In this document: in pieces, positions 56,680 to 64,000 of the stretch
How positions within the stretch are numbered: position 1 is the first letter of the stretch
How the letters are laid out: every line of letters starts with the position of its first letter
Notes under the pieces: model-generated
Database searches by the model: none
What the model saw: only the letters and a program-made list of their open reading frames with translations
What the model was told of the DNA's origin: nothing
From: Streptomyces zhaozhouensis
Lineage (GTDB): Bacteria; Actinomycetota; Actinomycetes; Streptomycetales; Streptomycetaceae
Reading direction: 5' to 3'
Assembly (NCBI RefSeq): GCF_900230195.1
Contig: NZ_OCNE01000009.1
Coordinates: forward strand, 1-64,000
DNA length: 64,000 bases
Program-made: the position numbers and the translations under genes

Positions 56680-58749
56680 TCAGTCCTCGGGCCTGGGCTC
56701 GGGGGACTTCTCCAGGGAGGGCTGGCCGCCGCTCTCCACCCCGGCGCCGTTGGGCGAACCGTTGGCGGAGCCGTTGGCCATGCTGATCTCCTTGGTGGGG
56801 AAGCTGACCGGCGGCCTGGTCGAGGGGGCACGACGGGTGGAGCCCGTCCACGCCGGCCGCGGCGGGCGCTTGACCACCGGGCGGAAGACCTCGGCCAGGT
56901 CCTCCTTGTTGAGCGTCTCCCGTTCGAGCAGCGCGAGCACCAGGTTGTCGAGGACGTCCCGGTTCTCCACGAGGATCTCCCACGCCTCGTTGTGCGCGGA
57001 CTCGATGAGCTTCTTGACCTCCTCGTCGACCAGCCCGGCGACCTCCTCGGAGTAGTCGCGCTGGTGGCTCATCTCCTTGCCGAGGAACGGCTCCGAGTTG
57101 TCGCTGCCGAACTTGATCGCGCCCAGCCGCTCGGTCATGCCGTACTGGGTGACCATCGCGCGGGCCGTGGAGGTGGCCTTCTCGATGTCGTCGCCGGCGC
57201 CGGTGGTCGGGTCGTGGAAGACCAGCTCCTCGGCCGCCCGGCCGCCCATCATGTACGCCAGGCGGTCCAGCATCTCGTTCCGCGTGGTGGAGTACTTGTC
57301 CTCCTCCGGCAGCACCATGGTGTAGCCGAGGGCGCGGCCCCTGGAGAGGATGGTCACCTTGTGCACCGGGTCGCTGTTGGGCGAGGCGGCGGCCACCAGG
57401 GCGTGTCCGCCCTCGTGGTACGCGGTGATCATCTTCTCCTTCTGGCTCATGATCCGGGTGCGCTTCTGCGGCCCGGCCACGACCCGGTCGATCGCCTCGT
57501 CGAGGAACTTGTTGTCGATCAGCTTGGCGTCGCCGCGGGCGGCCAGCAGCGCCGCCTCGTTGAGCACGTTGTTCAGGTCGGCGCCGGTGAAGCCGGGGGT
57601 GCGCCGGGCGACGGCCGACAGGTCGACGTCGGGGGCGACCGGCTTGCCCTTCTGGTGGACCTTGAGGATCTCCAGACGGCCCTGCATGTCCGGCCGGTCC
57701 ACGGCGATCTGCCGGTCGAAGCGGCCGGGGCGCAGCAGCGCCGGGTCGAGGATGTCCGGGCGGTTGGTGGCGGCGATCAGGATCACGCCGCCCTTCACGT
57801 CGAAGCCGTCCATCTCGACCAGCAGCTGGTTGAGCGTCTGCTCCCGCTCGTCGTGACCGCCGCCCATGCCGGCGCCGCGGTGGCGGCCGACGGCGTCGAT
57901 CTCGTCGACGAAGACGATCGCCGGGGCGTTGGCCTTGGCCTGCTCGAACAGGTCGCGGACCCGGGAGGCGCCGACGCCCACGAACATCTCGACGAAGTCC
58001 GAGCCGGAGATGGAGTAGAACGGCACCCCGGCCTCGCCGGCCACCGCGCGGGCCAGCAGCGTCTTGCCGGTGCCGGGCGGGCCGTAGAGCAGCACGCCCT
58101 TGGGGATCTTGGCGCCGACCGCCTGGAACTTCGCGGGCTCCTGGAGGAACTCCTTGATCTCGTGCAGCTCCTCCACCGCCTCGTCCGAGCCGGCGACGTC
58201 GTCGAACGTGGTCTTCGGGGTGTCCTTGGTGATGAGCTTGGCCTTGGACTTCCCGAAGTTCATCACCCGGGAGCCGCCGCCCTGCATCTGGTTCATCAGG
58301 AACAGGAAGACGACGATGATCAGCAGGAAGGGGAGGATGGTCAGCAGCATCCCGACGAACGGGTTCTGCGACTTGGGCGAAACGGTGTACCCGTCGGCCA
58401 GCTCGTCGTCCTGGAACTTCGACTGGAGGTTCCTCGCGAGGTCCTCGCCCTGGCCGTCGATGTAGTCGGCCTTGACCTTGTCGCTGCCCTCGATCTCCTG
58501 GCCCTCGGCCAGCTCGATCTTGATCGTCTGCTCGTCACCGGTGGTCAGCTCGGCCGACCTGACCTGGTTCTGGTTGATCGCCTGGACGACCTCGCCGGTG
58601 TCCACCTTCTTGTAGCCCTCGGAGGAGCTGAACACCTGCATCAGCAGAATCACGGCGAGGACGGCCAGAACGATCCACATCACTGGCCCACGGAAATAGC
58701 GCTTCACGTCTATCCATACGGGGCGGCGCGGCCCCGTCCCTCCTGCCAC
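56680..58749 (-). CDS. ftsH: ATP-dependent zinc metalloprotease FtsH
   Basis: 689 residues in this reading. Membrane segments at about 22-38 and 130-152 flank the outer domain. The AAA domain has Walker A GPPGTGKT (223-230), Walker B FVDEID, and the second-region-of-homology [19 protein letters not shown]. The zinc site is HEGGH (445-449). It degrades membrane and some cytosolic proteins. The start is unsure: GTG 58749 lacks a clear ribosome binding site, and the family N-terminus ([12 protein letters not shown]) suggests a start near 58707-58713. Confidence 0.95.
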   Translation of the reverse strand: MAGGTGPRRPVWIDVKRYFRGPVMWIVLAVLAVILLMQVFSSSEGYKKVDTGEVVQAINQNQVRSAELTTGDEQTIKIELAEGQEIEGSDKVKADYIDGQGEDLARNLQSKFQDDELADGYTVSPKSQNPFVGMLLTILPFLLIIVVFLFLMNQMQGGGSRVMNFGKSKAKLITKDTPKTTFDDVAGSDEAVEELHEIKEFLQEPAKFQAVGAKIPKGVLLYGPPGTGKTLLARAVAGEAGVPFYSISGSDFVEMFVGVGASRVRDLFEQAKANAPAIVFVDEIDAVGRHRGAGMGGGHDEREQTLNQLLVEMDGFDVKGGVILIAATNRPDILDPALLRPGRFDRQIAVDRPDMQGRLEILKVHQKGKPVAPDVDLSAVARRTPGFTGADLNNVLNEAALLAARGDAKLIDNKFLDEAIDRVVAGPQKRTRIMSQKEKMITAYHEGGHALVAAASPNSDPVHKVTILSRGRALGYTMVLPEEDKYSTTRNEMLDRLAYMMGGRAAEELVFHDPTTGAGDDIEKATSTARAMVTQYGMTERLGAIKFGSDNSEPFLGKEMSHQRDYSEEVAGLVDEEVKKLIESAHNEAWEILVENRDVLDNLVLALLERETLNKEDLAEVFRPVVKRPPRPAWTGSTRRAPSTRPPVSFPTKEISMANGSANGSPNGAGVESGGQPSLEKSPEPRPED

Positions 58750-58944
58750 GTAGAGGCACAGCCGCTCCCGGACGGGCTCTGCTGTGCGCGCGGGTGTCCT
58801 AGTGTCGGCCGATCTGCGCCCGGCCTTGACTCAGCTGAGCTGTACAACGCGACGGTACCCCAGCACCACCGCTCGGCGCTGCCGGGCACCGGGCACGGAT
58901 CGCCTCCCCCTGCTCAACGGAGGGGGGCCGATCCGGGTTCCCGT

Positions 58945-59508
58945 TCACTCGCCGTACACGTGGGGGGCGAGCGTACCGACGAAAGGGAGATTCCGGTACT
59001 TCTCGGCGTAGTCGAGACCGTAGCCGACGACGAACTCGTTGGGGATGTCGAAACCGACCCATTCCACGTCGATGTCGACCTTCGCCGCGTCCGGCTTGCG
59101 CAGCAACGAACAGATCCGCAGCGAGGCCGGCTCCCTGGAGCCCAGGTTGGACAGCAGCCAGGAGAGCGTGAGACCGGAGTCGATGATGTCCTCGACGATC
59201 AGCACATGCCGTCCGGCGATGTCCTCGTCGAGGTCCTTGAGGATGCGGACCACCCCGGAGGACTGGGTGCCCGCGCCGTAGGAGGACACCGCCATCCAGT
59301 CCATGGTGACCGGCGAGGACAGGGCGCGGGCGAGGTCGGCCATGACCATCACCGCACCCTTGAGCACCCCGACCAGGAGCACCTCCTGGCCCGCGTATCT
59401 GGCGTCGATCTCGGCGGCCAACTCACCGAGCCTGGCATCGATCTGTTCCCTGGTGATGAGCACCGACTCCAGGTCGGCCCCCAGATCTGACTCTCGCACC
59501 CGTGCCAC
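58945..59508 (-). CDS. hpt: Hypoxanthine phosphoribosyltransferase
   Basis: 187 residues. It salvages hypoxanthine/guanine with PRPP. The PRPP motif [16 protein letters not shown] and the loops [18 protein letters not shown] and [17 protein letters not shown] are intact. Located 37 bases after tilS in the conserved tilS-hpt-ftsH order and probably co-transcribed with it. Confidence 0.97.
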   Translation of the reverse strand: MARVRESDLGADLESVLITREQIDARLGELAAEIDARYAGQEVLLVGVLKGAVMVMADLARALSSPVTMDWMAVSSYGAGTQSSGVVRILKDLDEDIAGRHVLIVEDIIDSGLTLSWLLSNLGSREPASLRICSLLRKPDAAKVDIDVEWVGFDIPNEFVVGYGLDYAEKYRNLPFVGTLAPHVYGE

Positions 59509-59545
59509 TGCTCTCTACTGGCCTAACTGCCGTCGGCTTCTCGCT

Positions 59546-60628
59546 CTACTCCGCAGGGCGCCCCGGCGCGACCGCAGAACCGTCGGCCCACCTGTTCGCC
59601 TGCTGGAGGACAAGTCTGCCACCCTGCCTGCTCGCCTCGACGCGGCCCGGCAGATTCAGCGGACTCTGCCCGTGCCAGGCGGTGATCAGACGGTCGGTCT
59701 CCTCGATGTGCCGGGCGAAGAGCGAGCCCGCGGGAGCGCCCGCGGCGATCGCCGCGCGGCGCAGCACGCGCCGGCGCACGGCCGCGGGCAGGTCGCGGAG
59801 CGCGGCGACCTCCAGCGCGCCGTCCGGCCCCGTGGCGGCGCGCCGCGCCTGGCCGGCCCAGGCGTCCAACGCGTCCGCGTCGTCCCGGGAGAGCTGCGCC
59901 GTGCGCGCCAGGGCCTCGACGACGCCCCGGCCGAGCGCCTTCTCCAGCACGGGCAGCGCCTCGTGGCGCACGCGGGACCTGGTGAAGCCGGGGTCGGAGT
60001 TGTGCGGGTCGTCCCAGACGGGGATCGACTGGACCAGGCAGGCCCTGCGGGTGGTCTGCCGGTCGACGGCGAGGAAGGGGCGGCGGTAGCGCGGGGCGGC
60101 GGCGTCGGCGACGGGCCCGATGCCGGCGAAGACGGCGGCCATCCCGGCGAGCGAGCGGGTGCCGGAGCCGCGGGCGAGGCCGAGCAGCACGGTCTCGGCC
60201 TGGTCGTCCTTGGTGTGGCCGAGGAGGACGGCGACGGCCCCGTGGCGCTCGGCGGCGGCGTCCAGGGCGGCGTAGCGGGCGGCGCGGGCGGCGGCCTCGG
60301 GACCTCCGTCGTGGCCCACCGAGACGGCGGTCGCCTCCACCGGGTCGAGCCCCAACTCGACCAGCCGATCGGCGACTTCGCGGGCCCTGACGTCCGAGCC
60401 CGGCTGGAGGCCGTGGTCGACGGTGACGCCCCCGGCGCGCAGGCCGCGGCGCGGGGCCTCGAAGGCGAGCGCCGAGGCGAGGGCCATCGAGTCGGCGCCT
60501 CCGGAGCAGGCCACCAGCACCAGGGGCGGCGAGCCTGAGGGGGTGGGCGAGCCGACGTCGTGACGGATGTCGTGCAACACGCGGCGGACCGCCAGGCGTA
60601 TCGCGGCGACCGCGGGATGGGGACCCAT
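59546..60628 (-). CDS. tilS: tRNA(Ile)-lysidine synthetase
   Basis: 360 residues. It changes the wobble cytidine of the CAU-anticodon isoleucine tRNA to lysidine. The PP-loop ATPase motif [12 protein letters not shown] (about 39-50) and the substrate region [20 protein letters not shown] are diagnostic. C-terminal domains are short, as in actinobacteria. The gap 60629-60810 upstream has no gene. Confidence 0.95.
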   Translation of the reverse strand: MGPHPAVAAIRLAVRRVLHDIRHDVGSPTPSGSPPLVLVACSGGADSMALASALAFEAPRRGLRAGGVTVDHGLQPGSDVRAREVADRLVELGLDPVEATAVSVGHDGGPEAAARAARYAALDAAAERHGAVAVLLGHTKDDQAETVLLGLARGSGTRSLAGMAAVFAGIGPVADAAAPRYRRPFLAVDRQTTRRACLVQSIPVWDDPHNSDPGFTRSRVRHEALPVLEKALGRGVVEALARTAQLSRDDADALDAWAGQARRAATGPDGALEVAALRDLPAAVRRRVLRRAAIAAGAPAGSLFARHIEETDRLITAWHGQSPLNLPGRVEASRQGGRLVLQQANRWADGSAVAPGRPAE

Positions 60629-60810
60629 TCCGAATCACTTCTTTCCGCAGAGTGGCTGAGGGGGGACCCTCACGCGAGACTGTCACGCAGGGTGCGTAAA
60701 TGGTGACAGAGAAGGGCTGTTACCCGAGCATCGCACGCCATCCCGGGGCCCACGGTCCCTCATACGAGTGATTCACCGGCACTACTGGAACCGTTCGGCC
60801 GCGCTTCCTC

Positions 60811-62004
60811 TCAGGCCGCGCCGCCCCCGGAGATCCCCTCGTACCCCTCCGGCCGCACCCGTGCCAGCCAGCGCTCGGGATCGGCGATCTCGTCCCTGGT
60901 CGGCAGGGTGTTGGGCGAGGTCCACACCTTGTTGAACCCGTCCATCCCGCCGCGCTCCACGACGGTGCGGACGAAGCGTTCGCCGTCCTTGTACTGCCGC
61001 AGCTTGGCGTCCAGCCCCAGCAGCCGCCGCAGCGCCCGGTCCAGCCGGCCGGCGCCGGCCTCCCGCCTGCGGGTGAACTTCTCCCTGATCTCCCCGACGG
61101 ACGGCACCACCTCGGGCCCCACCGCGTCCATCACGTGGTCGGCGTGCCCTTCGAGCAGCGACATCACGGCCGTCAGCCGGTCCAGGATCTCCCGCTGCGC
61201 CGGGGTCTGCACCAGGTCCACGATGCCGCGGCCGCCGTCCTCCCCCGCCGGCTCGACCGGCGGCTCCTCGCGCGGGGTCTCGTGCGCGGTCTCCTGCCCG
61301 CCACGCCCGGTCAGCGAGGAGAACGCCTGCCTGATCCGTTCGACCAGCGTCGCCGGGTCCACGTCGGCCTCGGCGAGGAACGCCTGGATCTCGCTCTCCA
61401 GATGGTCGCGCAGCCACGGAACGGCCGTGAACTGGGTGCGGTGGGTCTCCTCGTGCAGGCAGACCCACAGCCTGAAGTCGTGGGGGTCGACGTCGAGTTC
61501 GCGCTCCACCTGCACGATGTTCGGCGCCACGAGCAGCAGCCGCCCGGCGCGCGCGCCGGGGCCGCCCGCCGGCAGCGCGGAGGTGGCGGGCGCGAAGGTC
61601 TCGTACTGCCCCAGCACACGGGAGGAGAGGAACGCCAGCAGCATCCCGACCTCGACGCCGGTGACCTTCCCGCCGACGGCCGTCAGCACCCCGCCGCCGG
61701 GAGAACCGGAGCGGCGTTCCCGCATCCGGGTCATCAGCGGCTGGAGCACCTCGCGGAAGCCGGCGACGTTGGCCCGCACCCAACCGGGCCGGTCGACGAC
61801 CAGCACCGGGGTGTCGACCGAGCCGGAGTCCAGCCGCGTGTAGCCACGGACGTGCCCCTCCGCGGCGGTCGCGTGCGCCCGCAGCTCGGCGACCACGGCC
61901 CGCGCCTCGTCCCGGCCCACCTCGGGGCCGGGCCGCGCGAAGCGGGTCGCCGTGGAAACCGCGAGATTCCAGTCCACCAGGTCGGTACCGCCGAGGCTCG
62001 TCAT
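60811..62004 (-). CDS. DUF2342 zinc-dependent metallopeptidase-like protein
   Basis: 397 residues of the family often annotated as F420 biosynthesis-associated. The zinc motif LHEETHRTQF (H-E-x-x-H) sits at about residues 180-190, and a second domain from residue 290 contains EGHADHVMDAVG. Despite the family name, a direct role in F420 synthesis is not supported by sequence. The start is chosen at ATG 62004, seven bases after a TACCGT box. Confidence 0.88.
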   Translation of the reverse strand: MTSLGGTDLVDWNLAVSTATRFARPGPEVGRDEARAVVAELRAHATAAEGHVRGYTRLDSGSVDTPVLVVDRPGWVRANVAGFREVLQPLMTRMRERRSGSPGGGVLTAVGGKVTGVEVGMLLAFLSSRVLGQYETFAPATSALPAGGPGARAGRLLLVAPNIVQVERELDVDPHDFRLWVCLHEETHRTQFTAVPWLRDHLESEIQAFLAEADVDPATLVERIRQAFSSLTGRGGQETAHETPREEPPVEPAGEDGGRGIVDLVQTPAQREILDRLTAVMSLLEGHADHVMDAVGPEVVPSVGEIREKFTRRREAGAGRLDRALRRLLGLDAKLRQYKDGERFVRTVVERGGMDGFNKVWTSPNTLPTRDEIADPERWLARVRPEGYEGISGGGAA

Positions 62005-62011
62005 GCTTCCC

Positions 62012-62017
62012 ACGGTA
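62012..62017 (-). promoter_or_regulatory. -10 box TACCGT for leaderless DUF2342 gene
   Basis: On the minus strand TACCGT lies seven bases before the ATG at 62004, without a ribosome binding site. Confidence 0.45.
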
Positions 62018-62110
62018 CGGTGCCCGCCCGAGAAGCGGATAGGGCTCCGGCCGGGGGCCGGCGACAGCGGCGCGGGGCGCGCCGGACGCGTTGCCGACCC
62101 CCCGGAGGGG

Positions 62111-63550
62111 TCAGGCGACCGAGAGGGAGGCCAGGGCGCTGGCCGCCGTGTCGAGGGCCTCCTGGGCCGCCGCGGCGTCCCGCGTGTCCGCCGCCATGAA
62201 GGCGAACGCGAGCACCCGGCCGTCGGCCGTCGTCGCGGTGCCGGCGAGCGTGTTGACGCCCGTCAGCGTTCCCGTCTTGGCGCGCACCACGCCCGCGCCG
62301 CCCGCGCCGTTCCCCTCGTCGTAGCGGTTGGTCAGCGTGCCGGTGAAGCCCGCGACCGGCAGGCCGGTCAACGCGGGCCGCAGCTCGGGGCGTTCGGGGT
62401 CGGCCGCCGCCGCGAGCACCGCCGTGAGCAGCCCGGCCGTGACCCTGCTCTCCCGGTCGAGCCCGCTCGCGTCGGCGATCCGCACGGATTCCAGCGGCGC
62501 GCCCAGCGCCTCCGCCCGCCCGGTCAGGGCCCTGGCGACGCCGCCGGCGGTCCCCGGCTCGTCGCTGGCCACCGCGGTCACCCGGGCCAGCGCCTCGGCC
62601 AGGTCGTTGTCGCTGTCGGTGAGCATCCGCTCGACCAGGGAGGCGACGGGCGCCGAGCGGTGCTCGGCCAGGTGCGCGGCCTCCTCGGGCGCGGTGGCCT
62701 CGCCGATCCGGCCCTCCACGTCGATGCCCGCCGTCACCAGCCGTTCGGCGAACGTCCTGGCCGCGTCCTTCGCCGGGTCGGTGGAACGCTCCGCGGGGCC
62801 GTGGGTGCTGTCGTCGAGACGGCCCGCGTTGACCTGGAGCGGGGTGATCGGCGCGATGTTGGTGTTGACGCCGATCGGGTGGGTCTCGGCGGCGTAGGCG
62901 GAGACGTCGTAGGCGACGGTGACGCTGTCCAGGTCGCGCCCGGCGAGCGCGCGGGCGGTGCGGTCGGCCAGCCCCTGGAGGTCGCTCGCGGTCAGCGTGG
63001 TGTCGCCGCCGCCGACCAGGAAGACACGGCCGGCGTCGGCGTCGACGACGGTGCGGGTGGTGAGCTGGTGGTGCGGGCCGAGGGCGTCGAGCGCGGCCGC
63101 CGCGGTGACGACCTTGACGGTCGACGCGGGGGCGCGGGCGCTGGTGACGCCGCGCTCGAAGAGCACGGCCCCCGAGGACACGTCGATCACCGAGCCGGTG
63201 GCCTCCTCCCCCAGGTCGTCGGCCTCGAGCAGCGGGGTGAGGACGCGGGTGAGCACCTCGGCGGAGGGTGCGGCGGCGCTGCCGTCGAGGGGGCTGAGCA
63301 CGGCGGGGGCGGCCGGTGTGCCGCCGGCCAGCCGTTCCGCCGTCAGCTGCCCGCGTTCCAGCTCGGCCGCCTCGGCCTGGTCGCGTTCGGCGGCACGCTG
63401 CCCTCCGTCCCAGGGGCCCGTCAGCGCGACGAGGCCGGCGGCCAGCGCGAGGCCCGCCGCTCCTGCCCCGACCGCGAGCCGGCCCACGGAACGATGGCGA
63501 CGTACCATCTGAGCTGCCCATCGCACGGTACCGACCAGCCCCTTTCGCAT
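62111..63550 (-). CDS. dacB: D-alanyl-D-alanine carboxypeptidase/endopeptidase (PBP4, DacB type)
   Basis: 479 residues. A signal-anchor (about 22-43) exports it to the cell wall. Penicillin-binding motifs are SxxK in PASTVKVVTA, SDND (SxN) and AKTGTLTG (KTG). The large insert between the first two motifs is typical of class C PBP4. It trims or cleaves peptidoglycan crosslinks. Divergent from ppa; the 67-base space between holds TTAACC/GGTTAA inverted arms. Confidence 0.94.
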   Translation of the reverse strand: MRKGLVGTVRWAAQMVRRHRSVGRLAVGAGAAGLALAAGLVALTGPWDGGQRAAERDQAEAAELERGQLTAERLAGGTPAAPAVLSPLDGSAAAPSAEVLTRVLTPLLEADDLGEEATGSVIDVSSGAVLFERGVTSARAPASTVKVVTAAAALDALGPHHQLTTRTVVDADAGRVFLVGGGDTTLTASDLQGLADRTARALAGRDLDSVTVAYDVSAYAAETHPIGVNTNIAPITPLQVNAGRLDDSTHGPAERSTDPAKDAARTFAERLVTAGIDVEGRIGEATAPEEAAHLAEHRSAPVASLVERMLTDSDNDLAEALARVTAVASDEPGTAGGVARALTGRAEALGAPLESVRIADASGLDRESRVTAGLLTAVLAAAADPERPELRPALTGLPVAGFTGTLTNRYDEGNGAGGAGVVRAKTGTLTGVNTLAGTATTADGRVLAFAFMAADTRDAAAAQEALDTAASALASLSVA

Positions 63551-63617
63551 ACCGATGGCGGCGTGAGAGACACTTAACCACCTGTCGCGTGTGTAGATCG
63601 GTTAAGGAGACCACCCA

Positions 63618-64000
63618 GTGGAGTTCGACGTCACCATCGAGATTCCGAAGGGATCGCGGAACAAGTACGAGGTGGACCACAAGACGGGTCGCATCCGGCT
63701 GGACCGCCACCTGTTCACCTCGACCGTCTACCCGGCCGACTACGGCTATGTCGACGGCACCCTCGGCGAGGACGGCGACCCGTTGGACGCGCTGGTGCTG
63801 CTGGACGAGCCGACGTTCCCCGGCTGTCTGATCCTGTGCCGCGCGATCGGCATGTTCCGGATGCGGGACGAGGCCGGCGGCGACGACAAGCTGCTGTGCG
63901 TCCCGGCGTCCGACCCGCGCATGGAGCACCTGCGGGACATCCACCACGTGAGCGAGTTCGACCGGCTGGAGATCCAGCACTTCTTCGAGGTGTACAAGGA
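63618..64000 (+). CDS. ppa: Inorganic pyrophosphatase (5' part, cut by the window end)
   Basis: The first 127 residues are in the window. It hydrolyses pyrophosphate made in biosynthesis. The active-site set [33 protein letters not shown] and [11 protein letters not shown] is family-I type. The GTG start has an AAGGAGA ribosome binding site. The gene runs off the right edge. Confidence 0.97.
   Translation, partial: MEFDVTIEIPKGSRNKYEVDHKTGRIRLDRHLFTSTVYPADYGYVDGTLGEDGDPLDALVLLDEPTFPGCLILCRAIGMFRMRDEAGGDDKLLCVPASDPRMEHLRDIHHVSEFDRLEIQHFFEVYK

Overview
The window is very GC-rich with strong third-position GC bias and many short or overlapping gene junctions. It carries genes typical of a Streptomyces or close streptomycete chromosome: disA, clpC, lsr2, actinobacterial coaX, a PASTA-less kinase with a PQQ-type sensor, and a DUF2342 peptidase. 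From memory, the order ilvD, ppx, radA, disA, mutY, clpC, lsr2, coaX, nadC, nadB, panC, nuoD paralogue, fol genes, ftsH, hpt, tilS, dacB, ppa follows the conserved core of Streptomyces chromosomes. I noticed no rRNA, tRNA, insertion sequence, prophage or CRISPR array.

Layout. 1-6.4 kb: end of an ABC exporter, proC, a methyltransferase with a newly spotted 50-residue gene before it, an ArsR regulator and small membrane proteins. 6.5-15.9 kb: Ser/Thr kinase, ilvD, a cysteine-cluster protein divergent from Ppx/GppA phosphatase, an ABC-2 exporter divergent from a sugar-isomerase-like gene and a TetR regulator. 16.1-24 kb: a sigma-like/zinc-finger/BACON membrane protein, then a DNA-maintenance block (radA, disA, mutY, tag). 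24-29.3 kb: clpC with a ClgR-type site, lsr2, N-acetylglutamate synthase, a BlaI-type repressor and small genes. 29.4-34.8 kb: NAD and pantothenate/CoA genes as one overlapping set (DUF2520, panC, nadB, nadC, coaX). 34.9-41.2 kb: a two-component system, a MidA-family methyltransferase convergent with a lone nuoD paralogue, and a pair of bacterial PH-domain membrane proteins. 41.2-46.1 kb: a six-gene accessory operon with a WXG100-like protein and a long protein with a type VII secretion-type N-terminus. 46.2-56.6 kb: folate genes (folP, folB, folK, folE), split by an osmoprotectant ABC transporter and a TetR/metallo-hydrolase pair. 56.7-64 kb: ftsH, hpt, tilS, DUF2342 peptidase, dacB and the start of ppa.

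Regulation. Many genes start 6-8 bases after a TANNNT-like -10 box, so leaderless transcription looks common. Three convergent gene ends share near-identical hairpins of one dispersed repeat, probably two-way terminators. Two TetR systems have clear inverted-repeat operators, one of them a perfect 18-base arm pair.

The most interesting items are the type VII-like accessory operon, the nuoD paralogue in which the quinone-contact tyrosine is a tryptophan next to a methyltransferase whose family modifies that subunit, the cysteine/glycine-rich N-terminus of NadC, and the repeat hairpins at convergent gene ends.
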